Source of the DNA: Actinomycetospora callitridis
Lineage (GTDB): Bacteria > Actinomycetota > Actinomycetes > Mycobacteriales > Pseudonocardiaceae
Reading direction: 5' to 3'
NCBI RefSeq assembly: GCF_028737265.1
Contig: NZ_JAQZAK010000005.1
Location: forward strand, 186,001-250,000
DNA: 64,000 nt
The translations under genes were made by a program, and so were the position numbers. Below the pieces are notes generated by a model. It saw nothing but the letters and a program-made list of their open reading frames with translations, was not told where the DNA came from and did not search any database. Shown here in pieces: positions 33,731-41,552 of the stretch (the stretch's first letter is position 1; every line of letters starts with the position of its first letter).

Positions 33731-34659
33731 GCAGGGGCTCCCAGGGCGCGGGCGAGCTCGGTGCGGGTGGCGCCGAGCCAGGTCAGGTAGTCCTGTCCGG
33801 CAGGAAGTGTCTCGGTCACGTCGACGACCGGCACACCCGCGCCCGTCGCCGCGTCGCGCAGGCCGACGGTGAGGGGGGTCTCGGTCTGCGGGTTGAACAC
33901 CAGCGCGTTCACCCCGCGGGTGCCGACGAGCTGGTTGGCCTCGGCGAGCGTCGCCGCCGGCGGGTCGGTCTCGTTCTCGATGGCCTCGCTGAACGCGGGC
34001 GGGGTGGCGTCGGCGACGCCCGCGCTCGCGAGCAGGTAGTGCGCGATCGGCTCGGTGGCGAGCACCCGCGAGCCGGGACGGGCCTGGCCGATCGCCGCGA
34101 GCCGCGCCGCCTCCTCGTCGACGCGACCGGAGAACGTGCTCGCCCGCTGGCGCAGCGCATCGGCCTGGGCGGGCTCGACGGCCGCGAGGCGGTCGGCGAC
34201 CTGGGTGACGACGCCCTTGACCGCGGTCGGGTCGAACCACACGTGCTCGTTCTCCTGCGCCTGGTCGCCGCGCAGCGCGAAGGCCTCGACCGCGCGGCCC
34301 TGCAGGGCGGGGTCGCCATCGAGGATCTGCTCGACCCACTCGTCGTACCCGCCGCCGTTGTAGACGACGAGGTCGGCGTTCGTGATCGCCGCGGCGTCGG
34401 CGGGGGTGCTCTCGTACGAGTGTGGGTCGGCCGCGGGGTCCTGGATGATCGAGCGCACCTCGACCCCGGGGCCGGCGATCGCGCTCGCCACGGATCCCCA
34501 GACGTTGGTGGTGGCCACGACCGTCAGCGTCCGCCCCGGGGTCGGAGCCTGCGGAGCGGGGGTCGCCTGCGTGCCCCCGGAACCGCCGCAGCCGGCGAGC
34601 AGCAGCAGCGCGCCGAGCGCGAGGGCCACGACGGCCACGGGGCGGGGACGGACGGGCAC
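33727..34659 (-). CDS. znuA: Metal-binding lipoprotein of a zinc-type ABC transporter (ZnuA-like)
   Basis: The GTG at 34659 lies 7 bp after GAGGAG and gives a signal ending in LLLAGC, so it is a surface lipoprotein. The cluster A-I fold shows likely metal ligands in DPHSYE, NEHVWFDP and TEPIAHYLL. The His-rich loop common in zinc-binding members is missing. A longer ATG-type start at 34707 would fall 6 bp from the palindrome at 34713-34727 and is less likely. It heads the operon znuA-znuC-znuB-TSUP. Confidence 0.9.
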   Translation of the reverse strand: MPVRPRPVAVVALALGALLLLAGCGGSGGTQATPAPQAPTPGRTLTVVATTNVWGSVASAIAGPGVEVRSIIQDPAADPHSYESTPADAAAITNADLVVYNGGGYDEWVEQILDGDPALQGRAVEAFALRGDQAQENEHVWFDPTAVKGVVTQVADRLAAVEPAQADALRQRASTFSGRVDEEAARLAAIGQARPGSRVLATEPIAHYLLASAGVADATPPAFSEAIENETDPPAATLAEANQLVGTRGVNALVFNPQTETPLTVGLRDAATGAGVPVVDVTETLPAGQDYLTWLGATRTELARALGAPA

Positions 34660-34712
34660 GGGTGGGCTCCTCGTCGACGGCGGGCCGGCGGGTTCCGGCT
34701 CGTTCACCGAAA

Positions 34713-34727
34713 CGATAACGGTTATCG
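34713..34727. promoter_or_regulatory. Fur/Zur-type palindrome before znuA
   Basis: CGATAAC-G-GTTATCG is a perfect 15-bp palindrome 54 bp before the znuA start, in an AT-rich spot. The GATAACnnTTATC form resembles Zur/Fur-family operators, so zinc-dependent repression of the transporter operon is likely. The exact consensus for this genus is not known to me. Confidence 0.6.
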
Positions 34728-34848
34728 ATTGCGAGAGGGAGGGTCGGGTTCACCCGACTCGGTCACATGCCGTGTGCGTCCGGCGCCACACAGTGCCCTT
34801 CGGTGGCGCGGAGTGGCCCTAGATCGAAACAGTCGATACGTTCGGGCG

Positions 34849-35937
34849 GTGGGAGAGGCACTCGAGGGGCGCCGGTCGCGGCGTACCGCCACGCTCGCCT
34901 CGCTGGCGGCTGAGCTGGGCGTTTCCCGGACGACGGTCTCGAACGCCTACAACCGGCCCGACCAGCTCTCCCCGGCCCTGCGCCGCCGCGTGCTCGACAC
35001 GGCGCGACGCCTCGGCTACCCGGGCCCGGATCCCGTCGCCCGATCGCTGCGCACCCGCAAGGCCGGCGCGGTCGGCCTGCTGCTCACCGAGGCGCTGTCC
35101 TACGCCTTCCGCGACCCCGTGGCGGTGCAGTTCCTCGAGGGCCTCGCGCTGGCCTGCGAGGACAACGGCTCCGGTCTGCTGCTCGTGCCGGTGAGCCCGG
35201 AGGCCGACGACCCCGGGGCCGTCGCGCGGGCCGGCGTCGACGGCTTCGTCGTCTACTCGATGCCCGACGACGACGACAACTTCGCCGCGGTGCTCGAGCG
35301 CCCGGTGCCCGTCGTGGTGTGCGACCAGCCCACCGCCGTCTCGGACGTCGACCGCGTGGGCATCGACGACCACGCCGCGATGGTCGACATGGCCCGGCAC
35401 CTCGCGGGGCTCGGCCACCGCAAGATCGGCGTGCTGTGCATGCGCCTGTCGACCGAGCGCAACGACGGCTTCGCCAGCGTCGGCCGCCAGGAGAACGCCC
35501 GCTACGAGGTGCAGCGACGCCGCCTCTCCGGGCTGCGCGAGGGCTTCGCCGAGGCCGGCGTGGACTGGACGAACGTGCCGGTGGTCGAGCGCTTCGACCA
35601 CAGCGAGTCGGCGGGCGCCTCGGGCGCCGAGCAGCTGCTCGCGCGCCACGACGTCACGGCGATCGCGTGCACGTCGGACCTCCTCGCCCTCGGTGCGCTG
35701 CGCCACGTCCGCGAGTCGGGCCGCCACGTGCCCGACCAGGTCTCCGTCACCGGCTTCGACGGCGTCCCCGCCGCCGAGCGCGCGGAGCTCACCACCATCC
35801 GCCAGCCGACCCTCGACAAGGGCCGCGCGGCCGGCGAGCTCCTGCTCGACCGCGGCGACCGTCAGCGCTCCCGCACCCTGCTGCTGCCCACCGAGCTGCT
35901 CGCCCGCGCCACGTCGGGGCCCCCGCCCGAGCGCTAG
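34849..35937 (+). CDS. LacI-family transcriptional regulator
   Basis: The 362-residue protein has the N-terminal LacI HTH (TLASLAAELGVSRTTVSNAYNRP) and hinge helix, then a periplasmic-binding-like sensor domain with LGHRKIGVLC and TCSD-type AIACTSDLLALG segments. The effector is unknown, and the sensor is of the kind seen in sugar or nucleoside repressors. GTG 34849 is preferred, with TACGTT 6 bp upstream suggesting a leaderless mRNA; an in-frame GTG at 34813 is possible. It ends 4 bp inside the stop of otsA, convergent with it. Confidence 0.88.
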   Translation: MGEALEGRRSRRTATLASLAAELGVSRTTVSNAYNRPDQLSPALRRRVLDTARRLGYPGPDPVARSLRTRKAGAVGLLLTEALSYAFRDPVAVQFLEGLALACEDNGSGLLLVPVSPEADDPGAVARAGVDGFVVYSMPDDDDNFAAVLERPVPVVVCDQPTAVSDVDRVGIDDHAAMVDMARHLAGLGHRKIGVLCMRLSTERNDGFASVGRQENARYEVQRRRLSGLREGFAEAGVDWTNVPVVERFDHSESAGASGAEQLLARHDVTAIACTSDLLALGALRHVRESGRHVPDQVSVTGFDGVPAAERAELTTIRQPTLDKGRAAGELLLDRGDRQRSRTLLLPTELLARATSGPPPER

Positions 35938-37361
35938 GAGCTCACGCCCAGCGCCTCGAGGAAGCGTGCCGCCCAGCGCTCGACGTCGTGCTCGAGCACC
36001 TGTGCGTGCAGCAGGCCCATCCGCCGCCGGGCCTCCTCCGGGTCCTGCGAGGCCGCGGCGACGATCGCGTCGCCCACCGCGTGGATGTCGTGCGGGTTGA
36101 CCAGGTACGCGCCGTCGCCCAGCTCGTCGGCCGCACCGGTGAACTCCGAGAGCACCAGCGCCCCGCCGCCGTCGGACCGCGACGCGACGTACTCCTTGGC
36201 CACGAGGTTCATGCCGTCGCGGTAGGGCGTCACGAGCATGACGTCGGCGCAGCGGTAGAACGAGACGAGCTCCTCGCGCGGGACGCCCTGGTGCACGTAA
36301 TGGATCACCGGTCGTCCGATCGACGCGTACTCGCCGTTGATGCGGCCCACGCTCAGCTCGATCTTGTCGCGCATCTCGGCGTAGTGCTCGACGCGCTCGC
36401 GGCTGGGCGTCGCCACCTGGACCAGGACCGTCTCTCCCGCGTCGAGCTTCCCGTCGCGCAGGGCCTCCGCGAACGCCTGCAGGCGGACGTCGATGCCCTT
36501 GGTGTAGTCGAGACGGTCGACGCCGAGCAGCACGGTGCGCGGGTCGCCGAGCTCGTGGCGCAGGGCCTCGGCGCGCTCGGCCGTCTCCGGGTCGCGGGCC
36601 ATCTCGTCGAGCTGGGGCGCGTCCACCGAGATCGGGTAGGCGGCGACGCTGACGGAGCGGCCGTCCGGCGCGGTGAGGTGGTCGGCGCTGGTCTCGGGGC
36701 CGGTCCCGGGGTCGGCCTCGGCGTCGGTGAGCCGGGTGGCGACGCGACGGAAGTTCCCGGCGCCGCCCGCGGTCTGGAAGCCGATCACGTCGGCACCCAG
36801 CAGCCCCTCCACCACCGCATCCCGCCACGGCAGCTGGGCGAAGAGCTCGGGGGGCGGGAACGGGATGTGCAGGAAGAACCCGATGTGCAGGTCCGGTCGG
36901 CGCTCACGCAGCAGGTGGGGGACCAGCTGGAGCTGGTAGTCCTGCACCCAGACCGTCGCCCCCTGTGCCGCCGACCGCGCCGCGGCGTCCGCGAACCGCT
37001 CGTTCACCTGTCGGTAGGCCTCCCACCAGGACCGTTCGAAGTGCGGCGTCACGACGACGTCGTGGTAGAGCGGCCAGAGCGTCGCGTTGGCGAAGCCCTC
37101 GTAGTACTCGGCGACCTCGTCGGCGCTGATCGCCACCGGCCGGATCGCCAGGCCGTCGTCGTCGAACGGCTCCGCCTCGACGTCCGGCCGCCCGGGCCAC
37201 CCGACCCAGGCGCCCTCCCGTGCGCGCAGGGTCGGCTCGAGGGCGGTGACGAGCCCGCCCGGGCTGCGCTGCCAACCGCCGTCCTCGTCGATGCCGAGGG
37301 GAAGGCGGTTGGCGACGACCACCAGGTCAGAAGACCCGGGGGCGTCCTCGGCGTGCGTCAC
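35934..37361 (-). CDS. otsA: Alpha,alpha-trehalose-phosphate synthase (UDP-forming)
   Basis: The GT20 enzyme makes trehalose-6-phosphate from UDP-glucose and glucose-6-phosphate. Conserved blocks: LVVVANRLP, VWVQDYQLQLVPHLL, the HIPFPPPELF loop, GVDRLDYTKGI and TPYRDGMNLVAKEY. GTG 37361 lies 9 bp after GGAGG and inside the end of the thrE-like gene (35-bp overlap), so the two are probably cotranscribed. No otsB phosphatase is adjacent. Trehalose is a compatible solute and a cell-envelope precursor in this group. Confidence 0.94.
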   Translation of the reverse strand: MTHAEDAPGSSDLVVVANRLPLGIDEDGGWQRSPGGLVTALEPTLRAREGAWVGWPGRPDVEAEPFDDDGLAIRPVAISADEVAEYYEGFANATLWPLYHDVVVTPHFERSWWEAYRQVNERFADAAARSAAQGATVWVQDYQLQLVPHLLRERRPDLHIGFFLHIPFPPPELFAQLPWRDAVVEGLLGADVIGFQTAGGAGNFRRVATRLTDAEADPGTGPETSADHLTAPDGRSVSVAAYPISVDAPQLDEMARDPETAERAEALRHELGDPRTVLLGVDRLDYTKGIDVRLQAFAEALRDGKLDAGETVLVQVATPSRERVEHYAEMRDKIELSVGRINGEYASIGRPVIHYVHQGVPREELVSFYRCADVMLVTPYRDGMNLVAKEYVASRSDGGGALVLSEFTGAADELGDGAYLVNPHDIHAVGDAIVAAASQDPEEARRRMGLLHAQVLEHDVERWAARFLEALGVSS

Positions 37362-38856
37362 GTTCTCTGTCCTCCGCGGTCTCTCCGGGCAGCACACGGC
37401 GGAGCAGCCGTTGCAGCGGCCAGCCGATCTGCTCCCCCACCGAGACCCCGGCCGCGAGAGCGAGACCGAAGGTCAGGGCGAGCAGGATCGTCACCGCGCC
37501 CACGGCCACACCGCCGTACGCGAGCTGCGAGAACCCGCGGTACATCGTGAGGCCGGGCAGGAGCGGCGTGATCCCGGCGATCACCAGCACCAAGGGGGGT
37601 GTACCCAGTGAGCGGGGCAGGACCATCGCGACGAGCCCGAGTGCGGCCGCCGCGAGCGCCGCGGCCACGACCTCACCGGCACCGAGGATCCCGAGCAGCC
37701 CGTAGCCGGCCCACGCGACCGCGCCCGCGAGCGCCGCGAGCGGCAGCGAACGCCACGGCGCGTAGGCCGAGAGGGCGAACAGCATCCCGGCCGCCGCGGC
37801 GGCGAGCAGCGAGATCGGGTGCAGCGAGGGCGCCGGGCTCTGCGGCACCACGGCCGCGTAGGCGCCCGCGTCGGTGCCGAGGACGGTGGCGACGAGCTTG
37901 ATGCTCACGACGACGCCGACCAGCAGCCCCGCCGACGCGAGCACGACCTCGACCGCACGCCCGGCCGCCGTGAGCGGGAAGCCCGAGATCGCGTCCTGCA
38001 CCAGGCCGACCAGCGACAGGCCGGAGAGCAGCACGACGATGCCGGCGGCGATGACGAACGCGGGGGAGTCCTCGAGCGTCCCGGTCCACGCCAGGGTCGT
38101 CGCGCTGAGCGTGACGACGGCCGCGCCCACCATCTGCTGGAAGAACATCGGGACCCCGTGCTTGCGCAGCCAGCGCGCCGCGGTCCAGATGACCCCGGTG
38201 GCCAGCGCGGCGAGCACCGCGACGAGCAGGCCGCCGCCGATGAGGAAGGCGACCGCGCCGGCGAACAGCGACCGGGCGAGGCCTGCGACGAACCGCGGGT
38301 AGGGGTGCGGGCCGTCGACCGCGGTGCCGAGGCGGGTGAACGCCTCCTCGACGCTCAGCGGCTCCTCGCGGTCGACGATCTCGGAGATGATCGCGTCGAC
38401 GTCGGCGAGGCGCGTGTAGTCCTGGGTCCGGTAGCGGACGTTGCGCATGGTCGTCACCGGGCCGGCCTCGTTGCCGCGGTGGCAGCACATCGTGATCGTC
38501 GAGAACGCGATGTCGACGTCGCACGTCGGCAGGCCGTACGTCCTCGCGATGGACAGCATCGTGTCGTGTGCGACGGCCGCGCCCGCGCCGGTCGCGAGCT
38601 GCACCTCGCCGATGCGCAGCGCGAGGTCGAGCACGCGCAGCACGAGGGTGTCGTCGGCGACCTGCGGCCCCGGTACGGCCGGGAGCAGCGTGTCGCGCAT
38701 CGTCGGCGCGTCGATCGCGCGACGAAGATCGGGTGTGACCGGGAACTGTCGGCGGAGCGAGCCTCGTGCTCGCTGGGCCACCCCCACGGGCGGACCTTCC
38801 TCTCCCTGCTCGCCGGCGTGCTCACGCTGATGACGGGGCACTCCGGGAAACTTCAT
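37327..38856 (-). CDS. Threonine/serine exporter-family membrane protein (ThrE)
   Basis: The 509-residue protein has both ThrE halves: an N-terminal cytosolic region with the conserved A-L-R-I-G-E-V-Q-L-A-T-G-A-G and ITMCCHRGNE motifs, a first membrane block, and a second (ThrE_2) block of about five helices. In Corynebacterium ThrE exports L-threonine and L-serine. The start may be later than ATG 38856 because the first ~40 residues are charged and unconserved-looking. It overlaps otsA by 35 bp. Confidence 0.85.
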   Translation of the reverse strand: MKFPGVPRHQREHAGEQGEEGPPVGVAQRARGSLRRQFPVTPDLRRAIDAPTMRDTLLPAVPGPQVADDTLVLRVLDLALRIGEVQLATGAGAAVAHDTMLSIARTYGLPTCDVDIAFSTITMCCHRGNEAGPVTTMRNVRYRTQDYTRLADVDAIISEIVDREEPLSVEEAFTRLGTAVDGPHPYPRFVAGLARSLFAGAVAFLIGGGLLVAVLAALATGVIWTAARWLRKHGVPMFFQQMVGAAVVTLSATTLAWTGTLEDSPAFVIAAGIVVLLSGLSLVGLVQDAISGFPLTAAGRAVEVVLASAGLLVGVVVSIKLVATVLGTDAGAYAAVVPQSPAPSLHPISLLAAAAAGMLFALSAYAPWRSLPLAALAGAVAWAGYGLLGILGAGEVVAAALAAAALGLVAMVLPRSLGTPPLVLVIAGITPLLPGLTMYRGFSQLAYGGVAVGAVTILLALTFGLALAAGVSVGEQIGWPLQRLLRRVLPGETAEDRERDARRGRPRVF

Positions 38857-39022
38857 CCAGCACCTGCCCAGACGTGTGGGAGCCGATCAACGTTGCCCCG
38901 GTGGCACGTGTGACGCCCCACCCCGGACAGGGGGCGGGCCGCCCCGGCTCGACCGCCACCCCCGCGTGACGACACTAGCCACCGCGGCGCCGGGCGGGGG
39001 CTGCCCGCCAGCAGGCGCCTCG

Positions 39023-39028
39023 TACCAT
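39023..39028 (+). promoter_or_regulatory. -10 element of the tRNA-Thr promoter
   Basis: TACCAT, a TANNNT hexamer, lies 9 bp before the first base of the tRNA. No convincing -35 hexamer is seen. Confidence 0.45.
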
Positions 39029-39037
39029 GGCTCCCGT

Positions 39038-39113
39038 GCCGGCGTAGCTCAATCGGCAGAGCGCTCGCCTTGTAAGCGAAAGGTCCGGGGTTCGATTCCC
39101 CGCGCCGGCTCCA
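39038..39113 (+). tRNA. tRNA-Thr (anticodon TGT)
   Basis: A 76-nt cloverleaf with encoded CCA. Acceptor GCCGGCG pairs with CGCCGGC. The D-arm is GCTC/GAGC, the anticodon loop CTTGTAA (anticodon TGT, reads ACA), and the T-arm CGGGG-TTCGATT-CCCCG. The discriminator is T, as in other actinobacterial tRNA-Thr. The lowest anticodon-stem pair (C27-A43) is a mismatch. The last 38 nt are the left attachment sequence of the mobile element; the tRNA stays intact. Confidence 0.95.
39076..39113 (+). repeat. Left attachment site (in tRNA-Thr)
   Basis: The 38 bp from the anticodon 3' stem through CCA are identical to 57043-57080. The base before the repeat differs (A here, T at the right end), which fixes its left edge. 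Confidence 0.95.
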
Positions 39114-39167
39114 TCGTCACTGGTCGCGCTGGGTGCTGGATGTTCGCCGCAGTGATCAACCCACGTC

Positions 39168-40322
39168 TTACTCACCGAATTCCTCCTCGTCGTGCCAGGC
39201 GTCGAGGGCGGCGGCAGCGCCGGGGTTGGCGATCCGTCGGCCCAGATAGTGGTTCTGGGTCATCGAGACGTGGGCGTGCCCGAGCTGGTCGGCAATCGCA
39301 CGGGGCGTCTGGCCGGCGGTGTCGAGGATCGTGGCGCATGTTCGGCGGAACACGTGCGACGTGACCCAGGCGAAGCCGTCGCTGCCGCGTGCCTCGCGGA
39401 ACGCCCGGCGGGTGTTGGACGGATCGCGCCACCCGCCGAGGGTGTCCGGGAACACCGGTCCGTCGACCTCACCCGCTCGGTGGCGCCGTCCCAGCATCGA
39501 GCGAAGGAACCCGGGCAGGATCAGGAGCCGCTCGCCTGTCTCGGTCTTGGTGCTCTTGCGAACCAGGCCGACACCCGTGACGCGGATCAGGGTGTGCCCG
39601 ACGTCGACGGTTCCGGCGTCGAGGTCAACCTCCGCCCAGGCCACGGCCAGCGCTTCACCGATGCGGACTCCGGTCCCGATCATGAACAGGCACAGGTCCG
39701 GGAGGTCCTTCTCAGCCGCTGTCTCGTCCGCCTTGAGCTGCGCGAGCCAGGCACGGCACTCGTCGAAGGTGAGCGCCCGCGTCGCCTTGCGCCGACTCGT
39801 GTTGATGCGGCTGACATCCCGCACAGGGTTCGAGGGGATCGCCCCGTGCCGGACGGCGACCCCGAGCACGCCCGAGAGCACCGTCCTCGTGAGCTTCGCG
39901 GCGGCTGGACCTCGCTGCGTCCGTACGGCCTGGATGAACGCGTCGAGGACGGGAACGGTGGCCTCCCGCAGCCTCAGCTCACCGACGCCAGGGAGGATGA
40001 TCCGGTCGAGCTGGCGGCGATAGTGCTCGGCCGTGCTCGGCGATCGGTCGCCTTCTTCCGCCGCGGCCTCGATCTTCTTCAACCACTCGGGAACGATCTC
40101 GCGGATTCGGGTGTCCCCGGTGACCCCCGTGCCGGTCCGCGCCCGGTCCTTGAGCGCCGCCTTGAGGTTGTCCCTGGCCTTGGTCTTGCTGGCGCCGCGT
40201 CGCTCGACCTGCCGAGCTTGGCCGTCGAGGTCGCGGAATAGCGCGCGTGCGACGTAGTTGCCGGCCTCGCCGCGGACGGTGATCTGGCCGTAGCTCCCGA
40301 TCGGGATCGCCGGTCGTGGCAT
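39168..40322 (-). CDS. int: Tyrosine-recombinase integrase
   Basis: The 384-residue phage-type integrase has an N-terminal AP2-like arm-binding region, a SAM-like core-binding domain (about 70-165) and a catalytic domain. R220 (GTGVRIGEAL), H323-x2-R326 (SHVFRRTCA), H349 (LGHAHV) and nucleophile Y359 (NHYLGRR) complete the set, with a lysine near 257-259. It should recombine the 38-bp att sites. It lies 54 bp from the tRNA and is last in the long transfer operon, 6 bp after the Xis-like gene. Confidence 0.96.
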   Translation of the reverse strand: MPRPAIPIGSYGQITVRGEAGNYVARALFRDLDGQARQVERRGASKTKARDNLKAALKDRARTGTGVTGDTRIREIVPEWLKKIEAAAEEGDRSPSTAEHYRRQLDRIILPGVGELRLREATVPVLDAFIQAVRTQRGPAAAKLTRTVLSGVLGVAVRHGAIPSNPVRDVSRINTSRRKATRALTFDECRAWLAQLKADETAAEKDLPDLCLFMIGTGVRIGEALAVAWAEVDLDAGTVDVGHTLIRVTGVGLVRKSTKTETGERLLILPGFLRSMLGRRHRAGEVDGPVFPDTLGGWRDPSNTRRAFREARGSDGFAWVTSHVFRRTCATILDTAGQTPRAIADQLGHAHVSMTQNHYLGRRIANPGAAAALDAWHDEEEFGE

Positions 40323-40328
40323 GGCGGA

Positions 40329-40574
40329 TCAGCCCCGCTCGGTGTCGTCGAGGCCGTCGAACCACGCCCGGACCTCGGCAGGGTCGTAGCGCAGGTAACG
40401 GCCCACGCGCCGGCCGCGAGGGCCGTACTTGGTGTAGCGCCACTGGTAGATCGTTCGGAGCGGCACGCATAGGAAGCTCGCGACGTCCTCGGCGCCCCAG
40501 AGGCGCTCTGGGCGGCTGGATGCTGCGGCCCTCGTGCGATCACCGATGGGCCGGACGATGTCGTAGGTGGTCAT
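40329..40574 (-). CDS. Xis-like helix-turn-helix protein
   Basis: The 81-residue protein has one MerR-like HTH: LWGAEDVASFLCVPLRTIYQWRYTKYGPRGRRVGRYLRYDPAEVRAWF in short, with W, Y and basic residues typical of excisionases. It probably bends DNA at the att site to promote excision together with the integrase encoded 6 bp downstream. AGGAGG lies 7 bp before the ATG, the best ribosome binding site in the operon. Confidence 0.88.
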   Translation of the reverse strand: MTTYDIVRPIGDRTRAAASSRPERLWGAEDVASFLCVPLRTIYQWRYTKYGPRGRRVGRYLRYDPAEVRAWFDGLDDTERG

Positions 40575-40585
40575 CGCTAGTCCTC

Positions 40586-40915
40586 CTAGTTTCGTCGTGC
40601 GAGATGCGCGAGCTGGCCGAGCCCTCGCTCGAGGTGCGCCGCCACGGGCTCGAGGGCGGCTGCGTCCCCGACGAGCCCCGACTGCGCCTCGAGCAACGTG
40701 GTGGCGGGGTCGTCCCGGAAGCCGATGGCCTCTGCCCGCTGGAGACAGCGCCCGAGGTAGCCCAGGAGCTGGGGCAGGCGGCCGGCGACGGTGTCGAGCT
40801 GGAAGACCGCCGAATGGACGGCATGGACGTCGACCAGGCCCTGGAATGAGACGTGGTTGGCCTCGCTGATGCCGCGGGCAGCGCGGCCGAGGGGGTAGCG
40901 CAGCTCTTCGATCAT
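40586..40915 (-). CDS. Small helical protein of the transfer operon
   Basis: The 109-residue protein is predicted all-helical with no membrane segment and no recognised domain. ATG 40915 overlaps the stop of the upstream Spd-like gene as ATGA. By position it belongs to the spread/transfer functions. Similar small proteins precede xis in other actinomycete elements, but I cannot name it. Confidence 0.72.
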   Translation of the reverse strand: MIEELRYPLGRAARGISEANHVSFQGLVDVHAVHSAVFQLDTVAGRLPQLLGYLGRCLQRAEAIGFRDDPATTLLEAQSGLVGDAAALEPVAAHLERGLGQLAHLARRN

Positions 40916-41124
40916 GTGCGCGCCCCAGCCGATGCAGCGGACAGGGCGTCGCCGATACCGCTTGCGATGGCGCCCAGGACGTGGCCCGTGCCGGTGACAA
41001 CGCCGGGGGCGACGACAGCGAGCAGGGCGACCGTGATGACGCCGAGGACGACAGCGGCGCCGACGGCCCGGGTCTGGGCGGCGATCACCGTGAGCAGGGC
41101 GGCGATGATGACTGCGGCGATCAC
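40912..41124 (-). CDS. Small two-helix membrane protein (SpdD-like)
   Basis: The 70-residue protein consists of two hydrophobic stretches (about 1-21 and 24-45) plus a short amphipathic tail. Such tiny Spd proteins help spread elements between hyphal compartments in Streptomyces. Start and stop overlap its neighbours as ATGA, so translation is coupled on both sides. Function is inferred from size and position. Confidence 0.68.
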   Translation of the reverse strand: MIAAVIIAALLTVIAAQTRAVGAAVVLGVITVALLAVVAPGVVTGTGHVLGAIASGIGDALSAASAGART

Positions 41125-41552
41125 GAGCGCTGCCCTCCGGATTCGGTGCGATCGAGCCGGACCGCGTGGACGTGGTGGAGCTGGCCAGGCTCCGGCTGGG
41201 ATGGGGACGCGAGCCGGCGCTGGCGGTGGGCTTCGAGAGCGCGGTCGGTGGCGGCCGTGAAGGCCTCCACCACTGGGGCGTCCTTGAGGGCTCGACGGCG
41301 GGCGAGAAGGACCCAGCCGGCGGCGGTGAGTGCGCCGATGACGAGGACGATGGCGACGCCCCAGCCGACGACGCGGTTGGCCTCGGCTGTCGTGGCTGCG
41401 ATGCCGCGGAGTCCGGTATCCAGGGCCCGGTAGCCCCCAGCGGCCAGGAGGACGACGCCGACCAGGCCGACGAGTGCCCCGACCATCGAGCCGCCATCGC
41501 GTCCGGCGTCGCCGGTAGTGCGGATGATGTTGATCAGGCCGGTCTGTCTCAT
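41121..41552 (-). CDS. Membrane protein of the transfer operon (SpdB-like)
   Basis: The 143-residue protein has two membrane helices (about 24-46 and 62-85) and a charged cytosolic tail of about 58 residues. It starts in an ATGA overlap with traB and ends in one with the SpdD-like gene. Spd/SpdB proteins support intramycelial spread along with TraB. No motif is diagnostic, so the name rests on context. Confidence 0.68.
   Translation of the reverse strand: MRQTGLINIIRTTGDAGRDGGSMVGALVGLVGVVLLAAGGYRALDTGLRGIAATTAEANRVVGWGVAIVLVIGALTAAGWVLLARRRALKDAPVVEAFTAATDRALEAHRQRRLASPSQPEPGQLHHVHAVRLDRTESGGQRS

Noticed and set aside
38857..39022. A gene between the ThrE-type gene and the tRNA
   Set aside because: Open frames are short and overlap the tRNA or have no start signal. 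Only the tRNA promoter is supported.
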